DNA of 64,000 nt from Shewanella piezotolerans WP3 (GTDB taxonomy: Bacteria; Pseudomonadota; Gammaproteobacteria; Enterobacterales; Shewanellaceae), in NCBI RefSeq assembly GCF_000014885.1, contig NC_011566.1, positions 930,001 to 994,000 on the forward strand, read 5' to 3'. Each line of letters opens with the position of its first letter. Positions within the stretch are counted from its first letter, which is position 1. The position numbers and the translations under genes are program-made. A model generated the notes under the pieces. It saw nothing but the letters and a program-made list of their open reading frames with translations, was not told where the DNA came from and did not search any database. Positions 61,993 to 64,000 of this stretch are shown one piece after another.

Positions 61993-63036
61993 ATGAAAGA
62001 ATTTATCATTATCGGCGCAGGTCAGTCTGGGCTATCTATGGCTTACAACTTATCAACCAATAACAAAGATTACCTGATTTTAGACGCCAACGAACATATT
62101 GGCGCACCTTGGCTAAAACGTTGGGACTCATTAAAGCTTTTTACCCCTGCTGAATATAATCACCTTCCCGGAATGCCATTTCCATTCCCAAAAGGCTATT
62201 ACCCGAATAAATATGAAGTTGCTGACTACCTAAAGAGTTATGTCGAGAAGTTCTCAATGCCGATTGAGTTTAACCAAAGAATAACCTCGGTTAAGAAAGT
62301 GGATGGTATTTTTGAAATAACCAGCGATACTGCAAGCTATAAAGCTAAGCAGTTGATTATTGCAACTGGTCCGTTTCATACTCCCTATACGCCTGCTTGC
62401 CATGTTGATATCGCGCCAAATATTACCCAACTTCACAGTGAGAACTATAAGAGCCCTGAGCAGTTACAAGATGGCGATTGCTTAGTGGTTGGGGCTGGAG
62501 ATTCTGGTGTACAAATTTTGTCTGAAATAGCAGAAACCGGGCGTAAAGTGCATTTTTCTGGCACCGATAAAATTGCTGCTATTCCGCAATCATTCTTAGG
62601 TAAAACCTTATGGTGGTGGTTTACCAAAATCGGCTTTTTATCAGTTTCACGCTTTAGTAAATTAGGCCAATGGCTCAGTAAAGGCGTACAGCCAGTTATT
62701 GGTACTGATGTGAAGTCCTTGCTAGCAAAAGACAATGTTATCCATATGGGAAGGACTTTGTCTGCAGATGAAAGCAGCATTAAGTTTCAAAAAGGCAGCG
62801 TGAGTAGTATTAAAAATGTCATCTGGGCGACAGGCTTTAAACCCAACTTTTTCTGGATTGAAGATATCTCTTTTGATGAAATGAACTACCCGAGCAACTA
62901 TCGCGGCGTAAGTAGCGACGTCGATGGGCTCTATTTCATCGGTTTACCTTGGCTGTATACCCGCGGCTCAGCAACGCTTGGTGGTGTATGGAAAGATGCT
63001 AAGTATTTGATGAACCATATTCAAGAAATCAGATAA
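61993..63036 (+). CDS. FAD-dependent NAD(P)-binding monooxygenase-like protein (CzcO family)
   Basis: 347 residues. FIIIGAGQSGLSMAYNL (FAD-binding GxGxxG), LDANEHIGAPWLKRWDSLKLFTP, then a second Rossmann motif DCLVVGAGDSGVQILSEIAETGRKV, and NVIWATGFKPNF. This matches flavin-containing monooxygenase / CzcO-type proteins, which oxidise small N- or S-containing compounds. Substrate unknown. Start ATG 61993; a TTG nine bases upstream is less likely. Confidence 0.8.
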   Translation: MKEFIIIGAGQSGLSMAYNLSTNNKDYLILDANEHIGAPWLKRWDSLKLFTPAEYNHLPGMPFPFPKGYYPNKYEVADYLKSYVEKFSMPIEFNQRITSVKKVDGIFEITSDTASYKAKQLIIATGPFHTPYTPACHVDIAPNITQLHSENYKSPEQLQDGDCLVVGAGDSGVQILSEIAETGRKVHFSGTDKIAAIPQSFLGKTLWWWFTKIGFLSVSRFSKLGQWLSKGVQPVIGTDVKSLLAKDNVIHMGRTLSADESSIKFQKGSVSSIKNVIWATGFKPNFFWIEDISFDEMNYPSNYRGVSSDVDGLYFIGLPWLYTRGSATLGGVWKDAKYLMNHIQEIR

Positions 63037-63043
63037 CAGCATG

Positions 63044-63087
63044 AAAAAAGCCCCTCTGTCTATACGGCGATATAGGGGCTATTTTTT
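63044..63087. terminator. Bidirectional terminator
   Basis: AAAAAAGCCCCT ... AGGGGCTATTTTTT between the convergent monooxygenase and metH genes. Confidence 0.8.
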
Positions 63088-63146
63088 CTTTTAGAGCTTT
63101 TGCCTGCGTGCGAATAAATATACTCGCCCGCCCAATGCAGGACTCT

Positions 63147-64000
63147 TTACTCTGGATCGTAATCCAACACTGGCATTAACCAACGTTCGGTTTCTTCGAT
63201 ACTCATACCTTTGCGCGTGGCATAATCCTCTACTTGGTCACGACCAATATTGGTCACGCCAAAGTAACGTGATTTAGGGTGAGCAAAGTACCAACCTGAT
63301 ACTGCAGCGGTTGGGAACATCGCATAGCTTTCGGTGATATTAAGGCCGATAGTCTCATCGGGCTTTAATAGATCCCACAGCAGGCCTTTCTCGGTGTGAT
63401 CCGGGCAAGCGGGGTAACCGGGGGCAGGGCGAATACCTTTGTATTTTTCACGAATAAGCGCTTCGTTATCAAGAGTTTCGTCACTTGCATAACCCCAGAA
63501 CTCTTTGCGTACGCGCTCATGCATACGCTCGGCAAATGCTTCAGCTAATCGGTCAGCCAAACATTTGAGCATAATGGCGCTGTAATCATCGTGTTCCGCT
63601 TCAAAGCGTGCCACATGTTCATCAATACCGTGGCCTGCGGTAACGGCAAAGCCGCCCATGTAATCGGCAACGCCTGAGTCTTTTGGTGCAACAAAATCGG
63701 CCAAACAGAAATTGTCGTTACCGACACGCTCAATCTGCATCCGCAGGTGATGAGTGGTCATCTCCAATTCAGTGCGACTCTCATCGGTATACAGCTCAAT
63801 ATCATCGTGGTTAACGGTGTTAGCTGGAAACAGTCCGATAACGCCTTTGGCTGTTAGCCACTTTTCACTGATGATTTTTTGCAACATCGCTTTACCATCA
63901 CTAAACAGTTTTCGCGCCTCTTCGCCTACGACTTCATCATCTAAAATCTGTGGAAAATGACCATGTAGCTCCCAGCTTCTAAAGAAGGGGGTCCAATCGA
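63147..64000 (-). CDS. metH: Cobalamin-dependent methionine synthase, C-terminal part (cut by window end)
   Basis: About 284 codons, open at the right edge. DWTPFFRSWELHGHFPQIL, GIGLFPAN-like GVIGLFPANT, MQIERVGNDNFCLADFVAP, GIRPAPGYPACPDHTEKG and TESYAMFPTAAVSGWYFAHPKSRYFGVTNIGRDQVEDY are characteristic of the MetH activation (AdoMet-binding) domain that reactivates the B12 cofactor. The stop after LDYDPE is the natural C-terminus. The catalytic and B12 domains lie outside the window. Confidence 0.95.
   Translation of the reverse strand, partial: DWTPFFRSWELHGHFPQILDDEVVGEEARKLFSDGKAMLQKIISEKWLTAKGVIGLFPANTVNHDDIELYTDESRTELEMTTHHLRMQIERVGNDNFCLADFVAPKDSGVADYMGGFAVTAGHGIDEHVARFEAEHDDYSAIMLKCLADRLAEAFAERMHERVRKEFWGYASDETLDNEALIREKYKGIRPAPGYPACPDHTEKGLLWDLLKPDETIGLNITESYAMFPTAAVSGWYFAHPKSRYFGVTNIGRDQVEDYATRKGMSIEETERWLMPVLDYDPE

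Overview
The window looks like the chromosome of a marine gammaproteobacterium, most likely Shewanella. I infer this from the moderate-to-low GC, a Shewanella-style gene set (DUF3083, DUF3297, GlnD, RRF-like protein, PACE transporter, many secreted hydrolases) and families of short TACCAAT-ended repeats that I associate with Shewanella genomes. No rRNA, tRNA, CRISPR array, prophage or intact transposase gene was seen.

Layout. 1-5 kb: a hypothetical protein, a frameshifted lipoprotein amidohydrolase, and a DUF1842 / PixA-like pair. 5.4-13.1 kb: a tightly overlapped minus-strand Mrp-type cation/proton antiporter operon with three D-type (NuoN/NuoL-like) subunits, no full-length MrpA, and a DUF4040-MnhB fusion that seems to start at AUC. 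13-22.6 kb: a Rap1a/Tai-like exported protein, an NhaC-type antiporter, an ADP-ribosylglycohydrolase lipoprotein, and a penicillin-acylase-family lipoprotein. 23-29.5 kb: a MetF-like protein, a YdjM-type membrane protein, an SDR enzyme, a Fur-box-preceded TonB receptor, and dCMP deaminase. 30-36 kb: an alpha/beta hydrolase, a GEVED-PKD-GEVED metalloprotease, a CBS protein, a tiny Cys-rich exported peptide, and a frameshifted membrane-anchored glutaredoxin. 36-42 kb: a C45-type Ntn hydrolase and a SxxK serine hydrolase with its divergent LysR regulator. The two hydrolase promoters share a 62-bp block with a CCTATGG/CCATAGG palindrome. 42-52.6 kb: DUF3083; a LysR regulator divergent from gabD-gabT; a (CDGSH)2-FMN glutamate-synthase-like protein; a second class III aminotransferase; and an Old Yellow Enzyme divergent from a TetR regulator across three operator palindromes. 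52.8-64 kb: glnD, a nucleoside hydrolase, a quinone-reductase-like gene broken by a miniature element, its TetR partner, an RRF-like protein, a PACE efflux pump with a divergent LysR, a flavin monooxygenase, and the 3' end of metH.

Three repeat families are dispersed. Family 1 has three copies of about 425 bp and family 2 has two long and two short copies. Families 1 and 2 share TACCAAT termini, TAA/TTA target duplications and internal motifs. Family 3 has two 279-bp copies ending AGGGGCTGTTGATCTTTC. They are non-autonomous (MITE-like). The strongest items to follow up are the AUC-started Mrp subunit in an unusual three-D operon, the shared operator linking two secreted hydrolases, and the recent MITE insertion in the quinone reductase gene.
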